NCBI RefSeq assembly: GCF_904849725.1
Contig: NC_058518.1
Location: forward strand, 411,749,081 to 411,813,080
DNA length: 64,000 bases
Direction of reading: 5' to 3'
DNA from: Hordeum vulgare subsp. vulgare
Taxonomy: Eukaryota; Streptophyta; Magnoliopsida; Poales; Poaceae
Position 1 is the stretch's first letter, and each line of letters starts with the position of its first letter. Shown piece after piece: positions 46,101-56,896 of this stretch. The notes below the pieces were generated by a model. That model had not been told where the DNA came from. It did not search any database and was given only the letters and a program-made list of their open reading frames with translations. The position numbers and the translations under genes were made by a program.

Positions 46101-46924
46101 GTTGCAGCTGGGAGTGAGGAGCTGGAGCTGGCGGTCGTAGGTTTCACGACATGCTTCTGTACTGGTTTTTCTTGAGGCTTTGGAGGTGGAGCTGAGGATT
46201 TTTGTGCTGAGGAGATTGGTGCAGAGGGTTTTGGCGCTGATGATTTTGGTGTTGAAGGTTTTGGTAATGAGGGTTTTGGTGCTGAGGGTTTTGTGACAGA
46301 AGTCTGAGCAGACTTCTCTTGAGGCTTTGGAGCCTTTGGCTTTATTGGCGCAGACTGCATTTGAGGAATCTGTGAGCCTGAGGTTTCTGCAGCCGAGGAA
46401 TGAGCAGCACCGGGGGCAGCAGCTGAGGATTCATTGAATTTCCTCACTGCAGCTTCTGCTTGCCTCTTGAGCTTGGCCAGATGCTTTTCTTTCTCATCTG
46501 GATAGTCATCAATGGTCATGAGACTTGAGGGATGTGCTACTTGATGATCCTCAAGTGGGGCCCTTCTGCCAGGAGGCTTCAAAGCGAATTTCTTCGCATA
46601 TTTGGGAGTCACAAACCTGTACTCCTTCCATTCCTTCACCCATCGGCGTTCAATCTTCTGCAGCCGTATTTTTCTCTTGGCCATTGTCTCATGTTCATCA
46701 GGTGTGCAGTATTCCAAGTAAATGTCCTCAGGGATATCAACAGTTGTGTTCTGCTCAAGCTTCTTTCCTCCCTTCTGTTTTCTGTCTTCCTCCATTTTCT
46801 TCAGTTGAGGATTTTGCTGATGATTTTGAACTCGTGAGGATTCTGATGAGCCTTGAAGAGTTTCTTCCAGAAACGCTGCAAATGAGTTAATGTGATGAGA
46901 ACCGAGAGATTCATCAGCTGACAT
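43177..46924 (-). pseudogene. SIRE copy 2 third gene (env position), nearly intact
   Basis: ATG at 46924 opens a frame to 44138 (928 codons). The native reading leaves this frame near 44360 and continues at 43467-44339 and then 43177-43470 with a further slip, so only about two frameshifts occur in 3.7 kb. The N-terminal two thirds are charged and Pro/Ala/Ser-rich, with KPSAPKPS-like repeats around residues 220-270, KKRK-type basic clusters and acidic Glu-rich tracts. The C-terminal third is globular (…WNSELILQFYATLHIS…, …RILCSVLAPIKGHDDEEDVV…). No transmembrane or signal segment is seen. The product is probably intracellular and, given the basic clusters, possibly nuclear. Function is not known. 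Confidence 0.78.
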
Positions 46925-46932
46925 GTGTGTAC

Positions 46933-47271
46933 CTGTGAACAGAGTATGGTTGCGAGGAATTTGGAGAGGTCATATGCATTCTCAGATTTGAGGAAAAATG
47001 AAAAAGTTTGACAGTTTGAGGAATATAACCAGTGGTTGAGGAATTTGCCTAAGCATACTGTTCTTGGGTTCCAGAGTTGTACAGATCCGAAAATTCGCAC
47101 AATTGAGGAATCTCGTGATAGTCTTGGATGCTTAGCCTAGTTCATCAATGATTGTGGTGATATGTAGTGTTCAAAGAATCATGTGCGCATCGTATCTTGG
47201 GGAAAAACAGATTTCACATAGAAGATGTAAAATTTCAGATCTAATCTGTTGTAAAAATGGGATATATTTAC
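46933..47271 (-). other. probable leader intron of the SIRE third gene (copy 2)
   Basis: Donor CAGG/GTAAATA begins at 47271 and acceptor TTCACAG ends at 46933 on the minus strand, eight bases before the ATG. Same positions as in copy 1. Confidence 0.5.
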
Positions 47272-48193
47272 CCTGGAAGGTGCGTACGAAGAACACAGAA
47301 AGTAGTGTTGGAGAGGCTCTTCGTTCGAGTGTCCAATGCACCCTAACTTGGCGACAGAGGACGTCTACGGCGGCGGCGGACGAAGATGATCCGACTCCGG
47401 CGTGGTTCTGGCGACAAGGAGGTCGAGGCAGTGAAGCTCTTCCTCACCGGCGACGAGACTACCAGCAGTGGCGCTAGGGTTCGGTGGAGTGTGCTGTGGC
47501 AGGAGAGCGATGAGGCGAAGAAGAGGATACCGAGGGAGATAGTGTAGCTATCTACGTCTCCGCAGGACACGTGTAGCTCCCGTACGATGCGGTGGAGATA
47601 GTGGAGATCGTGGTTATCCGATCGTGGAAAGTGGAGGTTCAGTTACTGTGTCTTTAAAGAAACATTTTTTGAAGATTTGAGGATTTTTGTTACAAAATCA
47701 TCAGCTGACAAGGACGCAGTGAGGATTTTGAACAAAGTTTCAAATAGAACGCATATGAAGAATTGAATAGACTGGATAAGTATAGCATAGAGGGAAAGTA
47801 GGGTCCGATCACATTCACTTAGCAGAAACATCAACTTGAAGAAATAGCCATAAGTGAATGCTGTTGAGGACTAGAAATCACAGTCTACCTAGTCAAATGA
47901 AAGTCATCAAGTGTTTTTGAAGATTTTGTAATAAATCATCATAATGAAGAACAACTGTTTTGAAGAAAAACACATTTTGAGGAATTTCACATAGGGCGGT
48001 GGCGTTACCCACCATATAAGAATGTTGATTACAGACGCCACGTACAATTGTCGTAGGGCCCTAAGAATCAATTTCTTCGTTAATTTCTTCACATTCAGAG
48101 TGACATTCTTCATCAGTTGAAGAAAATCGATTCATCATGTGTTGCACATCTAAGTCATCAACTTTGCATAAGTGTTAGGATGTGTGCATGTTT
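47272..48193 (-). other. leader and spacer upstream of the third gene (copy 2)
   Basis: Equivalent to 10245-11254 of copy 1. The G-box (ACACGTGT near 47567-47574) is kept. Between it and the leader, copy 2 lacks the roughly 60 bp that hold TATAAATA and TTTCGCGCCAAA in copy 1. Confidence 0.55.
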
Positions 48194-51100
48194 TTACAAA
48201 ACATTTGAAGATTCTAAGATATTTAGCTCACACCGCAACTTGCAAAACCTTTTCTCATCCAAGGGCTTAGTGAAGATATCTGCTAGTTGATCATCAGTAT
48301 TCACATGGTCGATCAGGATATTGCCCTTGAGGACATGGTCCCGAAGAAAACGATGACGAATCTGGATGTGCTTGGTCTTCGAGTGCTGTACTGGGTTGTA
48401 CGCAATCTTGATAGCACTCTCATTGTCACAGTAGAGAGGTACATTCTTCATGTTGATGCCGTAATCCTTGAGGGTTTATTTCATCCATAGCAATTGAGCA
48501 CAGCAAGAACCAGCAGCAATGTACTCAGCTTCGGCAGTGGAGAGTGATATGCAGTTCTGCTTCTTTGAGGACCAGCAAACTAGTGATCTTCCGAGGAAAT
48601 GACATGTGCCAGAAGTTGACTTGCGATCCACACGGTCACCAGCATAGTCAGAATCAGAATACCCTACCAGATGAAGATTGGAGCCCTTGGGATACCATAA
48701 TCCTAGTGTTGGTGTGTGAGCTAAGTATCAAAGAATATGTTTCACAGCCTTATGGTGTGATTCCTTCGGTTTTGCTTGAAAACGTGCACACATGCAAACA
48801 CTAAGCATTATATCTGGCCTAGATGCACGTAGATACAATAAAGAGCCAATCATAGAACGGTATACCTGCTGATCGAAATCTTTACCATTTTCATTAGTGC
48901 CGAGGTGGCCGTTGGTAGGCATCGGAGTCTTGGCACCTTTGCATTCGTCCATGTCGAATTTCCTCAGAACATCCTTGAGGTATTTCTCCTGTGATATGAA
49001 GATTCCATTGCTTTGTTGACGAATTTGAAGACCTAAGAAGAATTTCAGTCCCCCATCATGGACATCTGATATTCCTCACTCATCATGTAGGCAAATTCAT
49101 CACTGTATCTTTTGTCAGTACAGCCAAATATAATATCATCGACATATATTTGACACACAAATAGCTCATTATCATTTAGTGAAAAGAGTTGGATCGAGTG
49201 AACCAGGTTTGAAGCCTTTCTTCATGAGGAATTCCTTCAGTGTATCATACCATGCCCGAGGGGCTTGCTTGAGGCCATACACAGCCTTTTTGAGTCTGAA
49301 GACTCACCACTTGACCGTCCTCATCTTGCTTGTTTCGGAAAATCCACTTGGTGCCGATGATGTTGTGCTTGCGAGGATCTGGTCGTTTGACAAGCTCCCA
49401 TACGTCATTCAGCTTGAATTGAAGAAGTTTGTCTTGCATAGCTTGGATCCACTCCGGTTCCAGAAAAGCCTCAGCAACTTTTGAGGGTTCTATGATGGAT
49501 ACAAAGGAGAAATGCCCACAAAAGTTAACTAAGTGTGAAGCTTTTGAGTGAGTGAGAGGACCTGGCGCGTTGATGTCGTTGAGGATTTTGTCAAGTTCAA
49601 CTTCGTTTGCAATCCTAGGATGAGCTGGTTGAGGATTTTGTCTGGGCTGAGGAAGTGGTGCTGATGCAATTTCCTCAGGAACATCTTCTTGGTTTTTATC
49701 AGCGATGGGAATCGTTTCTTCATCAATTTCCTGAGATGGAACAATGTCTTCAGTAGGCTTGAGCTTTATTGCTTCCTCAGGAGACACCTTATCTGGATCA
49801 GAAGGCAATTGCTCTCTTTGCGAGCCATTAGTTTCATCGAACCGCACATCTACAGTCTCAACAACTTTGTTGTGATAGTTGTTGAAGACTCTGTAGGTGT
49901 GCGAGTCCTTTCCATAACCGAGCATAAAACCTTCATGTGCCTTAGGTGCAAATTTTGAGCTGTGGTGAGGATCTCTAATCCAGCATTTTGCACCGAAGAC
50001 TTTGAAATAACTTACATTGGGTTTCTTGTCAGTGAGGAGTTCATATGAGGTTTTCTTGAGGAATTTGTGAAGATATACCCTGTTGATGATATGACATGCA
50101 GTGTTGATTGCTTCAGGCCAAAAGCGACGAGGAGTCTGATATTCTTCAAGCATGGTTCTCGCCATTTCAACCAGAGTCCTGTTCTTCCTTTCGACAACAC
50201 CATTCTGCTGAGGAGTATAAGGAGTAGACAATTCGTGAGTAATACCAAGTTCATCAAGATAATCATCAAGACCAGTGTTTTTGAACTCGGTTCCATTATC
50301 ACTCCTGATATGTTTGATCTTGATGCCAAAGTTTGTCGAGGCCCTTGAATAAAATCGTTTGAAGATTTCCTGCACTTCAGTTTTATACACTATAATATGC
50401 ACCCAAGTGTATCTGGAATAATCATCAACTATGACAAAGCCATATAGAGATGCTGCATTGGTTAGTGTGTCATAGTGAGTAGGTCCAAATAAATCCATAT
50501 GAAGCAATTCGAATGGACGTGTAGTGGTCATGATGGTTTTGGAGGGATGCTTGGATCTGGTCATTTTCCCAGATTCACAAGCACCGCAGAGATGATCCTT
50601 GAGGAATTTGACTGATTCGATGCCGATGACATGCTTCTTCTTTGCGAGCGTGTGCAAATTCCTCATGCCTGCATGACCTAGTCTTCGGTGCCACAGCCAT
50701 CCTTCTGAGGTTTTTGCTAGTAAGCAAGTGGCTGGTTGAGGACCTGTAGAGAAATCAACAATGTACAAATCCCCTCTTCTTACACCTTCGAAGACTTTGG
50801 ATCTGTCAGATTCCATGATGACTACACATCTATATCTACCAAAGATAACAATCATATCAAGATCACAAAACATTGAGACTGACATAAGGTTAAAACCAAG
50901 GGATTCAACAAGCATCACTTTGTCCATATGCCTACCCTTGGAAATAGCCACTTTGCCAAGTCCCAATACCTTGCTTTTACCTTTATCAGCATATGTGATT
51001 TGCTTCAGAGGTGATGGAGTTAGTGGCATATTCATCAGTAAGCTTTTATCACCAGTCATGTGATGTGTGCAGCCACTATCGAGAACCCACTCAGTATTTT
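48194..51100 (-). pseudogene. SIRE copy 2 protease-integrase-RT-RNase H
   Basis: The protease D-S-G is encoded at 51072-51080. The frame 49245-51059 (604 residues) is an intact integrase: LWHRRLGHAGM (122-132), D189 in HMDLFGPT, D254 in RSDNGTEF, E290 in VVERKNRT, then the Copia integrase C-terminus and the first RT residues ([16 protein letters not shown]). RT then meets a 239-bp deletion at 49303/49304 relative to copy 1, which removes the QMDVKSAFL aspartate and shifts the frame. YVDDIIFG survives downstream near 49140. RNase H pieces are at 48728-48952 and 48194-48451, separated by TGA at 48728-48730 (CGA in copy 1) and TAA at 48476-48478 (CAA in copy 1). Confidence 0.92.
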
Positions 51101-51308
51101 TGGGTTTGTCATCCTGCAGATGAATTAGTACAGCTTACCATCTCATATGCTTCAGATTTGAAGAATATGATACTAATTTCATCAGATCAGTAATTTCATC
51201 ATAACAGAAATGTAAGGACGTATGAAATATTTCTATTTCATCAATGATTAGCCTGCGTCCTATCAAGCATTTCTTCAGGTCTCCAGCAAATTCTGCAGAT
51301 GATGATTT

Positions 51309-53885
51309 TCATCTGGAGACCTGACCTGCAGAAGTGATTAGTTTGATTTCTTCACCACCCACATCTGAAGGGGGTGGCAAAGCGTTCATCATCCTACGAG
51401 CACCATATGAGAAAGGTGGCATTGAAGCTAATGCACTTCTTTTAACAGTAGGGGGATTAAAGTACTCATATGAATATGCTGAGAACTGGTTTGAGGATTT
51501 ATGAACATAATGATTTGAGGAGTAACGCTCATATTCATATTCCTTGTAGTTTCCCTGTAAGTTAGACGTATAAGCACGGGTACGAGCATAGTTTTGACCA
51601 GTTGAGGATTTTGATCCTCTTGAAGACTTTGGTCCTCCTGAGGAATTTGATCTGGGGTTCAGATCCTTCAGTGGTGGTGTCATGAGGACATTCACCTGAA
51701 GATTTTCAAGACAGCTTTTGGGAACCCATATTTTCCTCAGAGGAGGGCCATTCCTGCAGTTAGTTCCAACATATCGAGCAAATACTTCACCAGATTGATT
51801 TTTGAACAGTTTATAGTTGGAATCAAATGACTCATCCAAGGAATAGGATAGTTCACATGAAAATCCAGTTAGATTAGATGGATCAAAAGGAGGCCCAGTA
51901 GCAGCAACCCATGAGGTTTTGGGATATTGCTCAGGTTTCCAATAAGATCCATCAGCATTTAGTTTCCTCTCAAAGGCAATTCCTTCTTTCCTCGGGTTCC
52001 TGTTCAACATCTGCTTTTTCAGCACATCACAAAGGGTTTGATGTCCTTTGAGGCTTTTGTACATGCATGTCACGTACAATTCCTTCAACCCTGCATTTTC
52101 ATCAGTGACGTTTGTGTTTTCCTCAAGTGAGGAAATAGACACAACAGGTGCAGTTGAAGAATTTGTAGCAATGGCAGCATTTGAAGATTCTGGTGAAGAA
52201 TCAGCAGTTTCGCGTTGAATGCATTTAAGACATGGAGGAATAAATTCAACTTGACTAGCGTTGATCTGTTGAGCTAGTAATGAATCATTTTCCATACGAA
52301 GATCATCATGAGACATCCTCAGCTTCTCAAGATCCAGCTTCCTTTGAATGAATTCGTAGGAAAGCTTCTCATGATCAGTGAGGAGTGTATCATAACGATC
52401 CTGAAGATTATCAAATCTAGACTGAAGACTTTTCATGTCATCAGTGAGGATTTGGGTAAGGTTCATTTCATCATTCAACAGATCATCACTTTTGTCTAGC
52501 AGTTTCTGAAGCTTTTCCAGAGCAGTTTGTTGTTTAGTGGCAATAATAGCAAGTTTACTGTAACTGGGTTTCTTATAATCATTAGGTTCACAGTCACTTG
52601 AATCAGAGGAGGAGGCATTATTTGATACCTTTGATCCTTTTGCCATGAAGCAATAGGTTGGAGCGAAGTCATCAGCATAGTCATCAGTATGGATGGTGCA
52701 ATCATTTTCTTCAAGATTGAAGATTGACTTGCTGACGAAGGTGGTTGCCAGTGCAAGACTAGCCTGACCAGATTCTGAGTCTTCTTCAGACCCATCTTCT
52801 TCATCACATTCCTCTGATTCTGCCCCGGAGTCCATTTCCTTGCCAATAAGTGCCCGAGCCTTTATGAAACTGGTCTTCTTGTGCGATGAGGGCTTTGAGG
52901 ATGAGGATTTTGAAGATTTCTTCTTCTTCTTCGAGTCATCAGAACTGTCATCCTTGTATTTCTTCTTCTTTGATTCCTTTCCCCAACGGGGACAATCAGC
53001 AATGTAATGACCTGATTTCTTGCACTTGTGACAGGTTCGTTTCTTGTAGTCCTCAGATGCAGATTCTGATTTCCTCATGTCTCTTCTTGAAGATTTACCG
53101 AATTGGCCTCGTCGTGTAAATCTCTAGAATTTCCTCACAAGCATTGCAAGCTCCTGTCCAAATTCTTCAGTATCACAAATGTTGTCGTCTGTGTCTTCGT
53201 CTTCAGATGAGGAAATTGCTCTAGCCTTCAGTGCACGTGGTCTGGAATAGCTTGGTCCATATAGATCTCTCTTTTCTTCTAGCTGGAATTCATGAGTATT
53301 TAGCCTTTCTAGGATATCAGCTGGATCAAGCATCTTGTAATCTGGTCTTTCTTGAAACATCAGAACTAAAGTATCAAATGAAGAATCCAAAGATCTCAGC
53401 AGTTTCTTCACAACTTCGTGATCAGTGATGTCTCGAGCTCCCAGTGCTTGCAGTTCATTTGATATGTCAGTGAGGCGATCAAAGGTGTCTTGGCAGCTTT
53501 CATTGTCATGTCTCTTGAAGCGATTGAAGAGATTGCGAAGAATATCAACACGAGAGTCACGTTGGGTTGATACTCCTTCATTTACCTTGCACAGTCTTTC
53601 TCAGATCAGTGTTGCAGAGCCCAAGGCACTTACTCTTCCAAACTGGCTAGGGCTCAGATGACCACAGATGATGTTCTTCGCTTGAGAATCGAGTTGCTTG
53701 AATTTCTTCACATCAGCCGCAGTGACACTGGAAGAGATGATGGGGACTCCATTTTCCACAATATACCAAAGATCATTATCAATAGCTTGTAAATGCATTT
53801 GCATTTTGTTCTTCCAGAAGGGAAAGTTCTTTCCTTCGTAGGTAGGACATGCTGCTGTCACCTTAAACATGCCTGCAGTCGACAT
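51309..53885 (-). pseudogene. SIRE copy 2 gag
   Basis: It starts MSTAGMFKVTAACPTYEGKN at 53885. A TGA at 53601-53603 and TAG at 53124-53126 interrupt it; the long remainder 51309-53078 (589 residues) is open. Residues 16-29 of that part are the zinc knuckle CHKCKKSGHYIADC, followed by a Lys/Ser-rich patch. A coiled-coil-like segment (about 180-290) and a C-terminal region rich in Ser/Gly/Tyr follow. It is longer than typical Copia gag, as in the SIRE group. Confidence 0.9.
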
Positions 53886-53938
53886 AACTAAAACTCCAGG
53901 TGGTTAAACCAAAATCACACAGAACAAGGGAGTACCTT

Positions 53939-53950
53939 GCTCTGATACCA
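53939..53950 (-). promoter_or_regulatory. SIRE copy 2 primer-binding site
   Basis: Minus strand TGGTATCAGAGC, an exact match to the initiator-Met tRNA primer site, two bases from the 5' LTR. Confidence 0.92.
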
Positions 53951-53952
53951 AT

Positions 53953-55368
53953 TGAAAGTGCGTTATAACGACTAGAGGGGGGGTGAATAGGAGATTTTTA
54001 GAATTTCATCACTAAGGAAATTCCTTTTGAGGAAATTCCTCACTGATGACTAACTTACAGCGGAAACAGTGAAGGATCATACGTGCAAACATTCACAACA
54101 GCAGTATTACAGAGTGAAGAATGTGAAAAACAGATTGCACAGTAAGCAGGCACGCAGAATACAGATGATGATTAACTATCGTGAATAATTTGGGGTTGAG
54201 GAAATTCAGAGAAAGTCTTCAGCAAATTCTTCAAACAGTCACAGTGAAAGTCATCAACACACAATACAAGAAAAGTAAAGAGTTGAGGAATTAGAACCCG
54301 ATTCTCAGTGAAGACTGTTGTTGATGACCCAGTTCCAACTGCTGTGATAGTTGTACATCTGGTTTGGAGCGGCTTGGTATTGAAACCAAAGGACACCCAG
54401 TCCCGGGACACACAGTCCATACCGTATTCTCCTTGAGCTAAGGACACACAGTCCTCGCCCAACACTCGTGGTAAGTCTTCAGGGCAGACTTCCAAACCCT
54501 CACAAACTTGGTCACCCGACGATCCACAATTGACTGCTGGATTGCTCTAGACCATGACGTCTAACCGTTTGGAGGATGCACAGTCCTCAAAGGTAAAAGG
54601 CTTCAGTCCCACACAGGAACAACTTCTTCAGTGATGCTCAATCACTAGGTTTGGTTTGTGGTTTCGGTGGGTGGTGTATTTCCTCACTGATGAATTACTC
54701 TCGAAAGCTCTGAGGAATTTGGGTTGCTCTTATGACAAGTGTCAGTTTCTAACGGAGCAGCCAACCAGCTAGTGGTTGTGGGGGTGGCTATTTATAGCCT
54801 CGGAGCATCCCGACATGATTTGACACTAATGCCCTTAAATAATATGACCGTTGAAGTGGATAAGAAAAATGACTTGGCATGGTTATCAAAACGGTCGGAA
54901 CCCTCAACTATGAGAGTCCTCATGTCACTCATATTCCTCACTTGAGGCTTTTTATAGGATTAGGCTTGGGTTGAGCATCATGAGGAAATTCATTCCATAG
55001 TGTTTCTTTGACCCCCTTTAATAGTACGGTGTTCCTATTCATCAAATGCGAAGAAATTAAAACAGAAAATGTAAATCTTCACGCTTCAATTTCTTCAGAA
55101 CGATTTTCTTCAAGAACCACCGGTCTTCTCAATATCAGTATCTTCATGAGGAATATCAATTTCATCACAGATTCCTCGCGATTCATTTCTTCAGCTTCAG
55201 ACCAATTTCTTTAACTGAAGACATATATTTTTAGGGGTCGATATTCTTCAAATATCTCAAACTCCTCAATGACTTATAGATCATGTGTACACTTATAAAC
55301 ACATTAGATACTTAACCTATAAGTCTTCAAACCATCAAAATCACTAAGGGGCACTAGATGCACTTACA
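53953..55368 (-). repeat. SIRE copy 2 5' LTR
   Basis: 1416 bp, with minus-strand TATAAATA at 54789-54796. TSD GAGAG follows at 55369-55373. Confidence 0.95.
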
Positions 55369-55373
55369 GAGAG

Positions 55374-56093
55374 AAATTTTTATGGAAGGATCTTATTCAA
55401 TCCATAGGTAGGTATGGTGGACTCTCATGGCAAAACTGGGTTGGAGGTTTATGGATGCACAAGTAGTATCTCTACTTGGTGCGGGAGTTTTGGCTAATAT
55501 GAGGTGGAAGCAATCGTCACATGCTAAGGGATCTCTAATCATATAACATTGTGTGGAACCAAGCAAACACAATTCATTACATTGTCTTCCTTGTCCAACA
55601 TCTACTCCTAGGCATGTAATAGTTTGGTGAGTGCTCACAATTGTAAAAAGTGTCTAAGATGATATATCTATATGTGAACCTCTCTTTCCTTATTACTTCT
55701 TATTAATTGCAACAATGATTGAGGTCTATGTTGATTTATTCTCAACAAGTTTCAATCATCATACGTGTCATAAGTGAAGTTATCACTTTCCATAAGATCG
55801 TCTCATGATCTTTCATGCTATCGTTCTTTTCATACTTTTGATCATGGCACAAAGCAAAGCCCTTGACTAAGACACTCTTTATTATATAGCTCGTAAGATC
55901 GAATACATCGGGAGAGAGACAAAAGCAAAATAATCAAACTAAACACTAAAGACTTACTCCTCTAAGAGAAGAAATAAAAACTGAAAAGGAAAGAACTAAA
56001 ACAAAGGTAAAAGCAAAAGATATAAAGGTGATACGATACCAGGGCAACTCCCCCAAGCTTGGCAGAAGCCAAGGGGATTGCCCATACCAATGC
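55374..56093 (-). other. Athila 3' untranslated region, right of the nested element
   Basis: Between the small Athila ORF and the SIRE insertion. AT-rich with no coding frame of note. It was contiguous with 41245 before the insertion. Confidence 0.6.
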
Positions 56094-56612
56094 TTAGTTG
56101 TCTTCCTTTGGTGGTGATGGTGGTGGTGTTGTTGAAGTAGTCTGATCCTCCGTCTTCCAAGGCATAGGTGCTCCATCATGGCAAGATGAACGAGTCGCCG
56201 GAATCCTCAAATCTGCAGCCAACCTTATTGATTTAAATCTGTACTCATACTCACAGTTTTGGTTCTGCAGGTCATAGATCTGGCCCTGAAGTTGATCAAC
56301 CCTGTCATAGAGCCTGGAGAGGTGTTTCCCAATATCAATGGCATCCATCTTGTGATTGCTAGTGAACTCCGTGATCATCGTGTGGTTGGCGTTGAGTCCA
56401 CGCTCCACCATCCCTTGGCACTTGAAGACTTGTTGGTCCATTGCTTCGAGCCTCGTCTCCACGCTTCCGGTCTTCTTAGGCCCCTCAACATCATGGATGT
56501 GCAACATCCCCTCACTCATCTTGATATATTGAGGGTGTTTCAGCACTTCCATGAGGTAGGGATTGATGACTTTATCGAAGATCTTGTCCTTAGGAGCGTT
56601 TGGGGAAATCAT
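56094..56612 (-). CDS. Athila small ORF after pol (env position)
   Basis: A 172-residue open frame starting MISPNAPKDKIFDKVINPYL. The middle (about residues 95-140, LSRLYDRVDQLQGQIYDLQN) is a likely coiled coil. The C-terminus is Thr/Pro-rich (TTSTTPPPSPPKEDN). No signal peptide or membrane segment is visible, so it does not look like an envelope protein even though Athila elements are usually described with an env-like ORF here. It lies 284 bp after the pol stop and is unbroken. Role unknown; it may be expressed by splicing or read-through. Confidence 0.6.
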   Translation of the reverse strand: MISPNAPKDKIFDKVINPYLMEVLKHPQYIKMSEGMLHIHDVEGPKKTGSVETRLEAMDQQVFKCQGMVERGLNANHTMITEFTSNHKMDAIDIGKHLSRLYDRVDQLQGQIYDLQNQNCEYEYRFKSIRLAADLRIPATRSSCHDGAPMPWKTEDQTTSTTPPPSPPKEDN

Positions 56613-56896
56613 GATGATCTTGATCTGTCACAGAAACAGGCTCGAAACGAAAACAGAGGAAAACTACGCGATACGGAGATCAAAACCTTCGGGCGACTAT
56701 ATATTGATTTTTTTTCTGGGCCAGAAGGAGTCCTCCGCAAGAAAACGGAGTCCGGGAGGCACACGAGGTGCCCACAAGCTTGCCCTCTGCCACCAGGGGT
56801 AGGGGGCGGTGGCAGGGTTTGTGGCCGCCTCGTTCGCTCTCCGGACTGCTTTTTATTTTTCTAATTTTCCAAAAAATCCAAAACGGAAGAAATTTC

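Larger units (their letters stand above)
41246..55368 (-). mobile_element. SIRE/Maximus-type Copia element, copy 2
   Basis: Two 1416-bp LTRs (41246-42661 and 53953-55368) and TSD GAGAG (41241-41245 and 55369-55373) define a complete 14,123-bp insertion in the Athila 3' untranslated region. Gene order is the same as copy 1. RT carries an out-of-frame 239-bp deletion, so this copy cannot transpose by itself. The third gene is in much better condition than pol. Confidence 0.95.
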
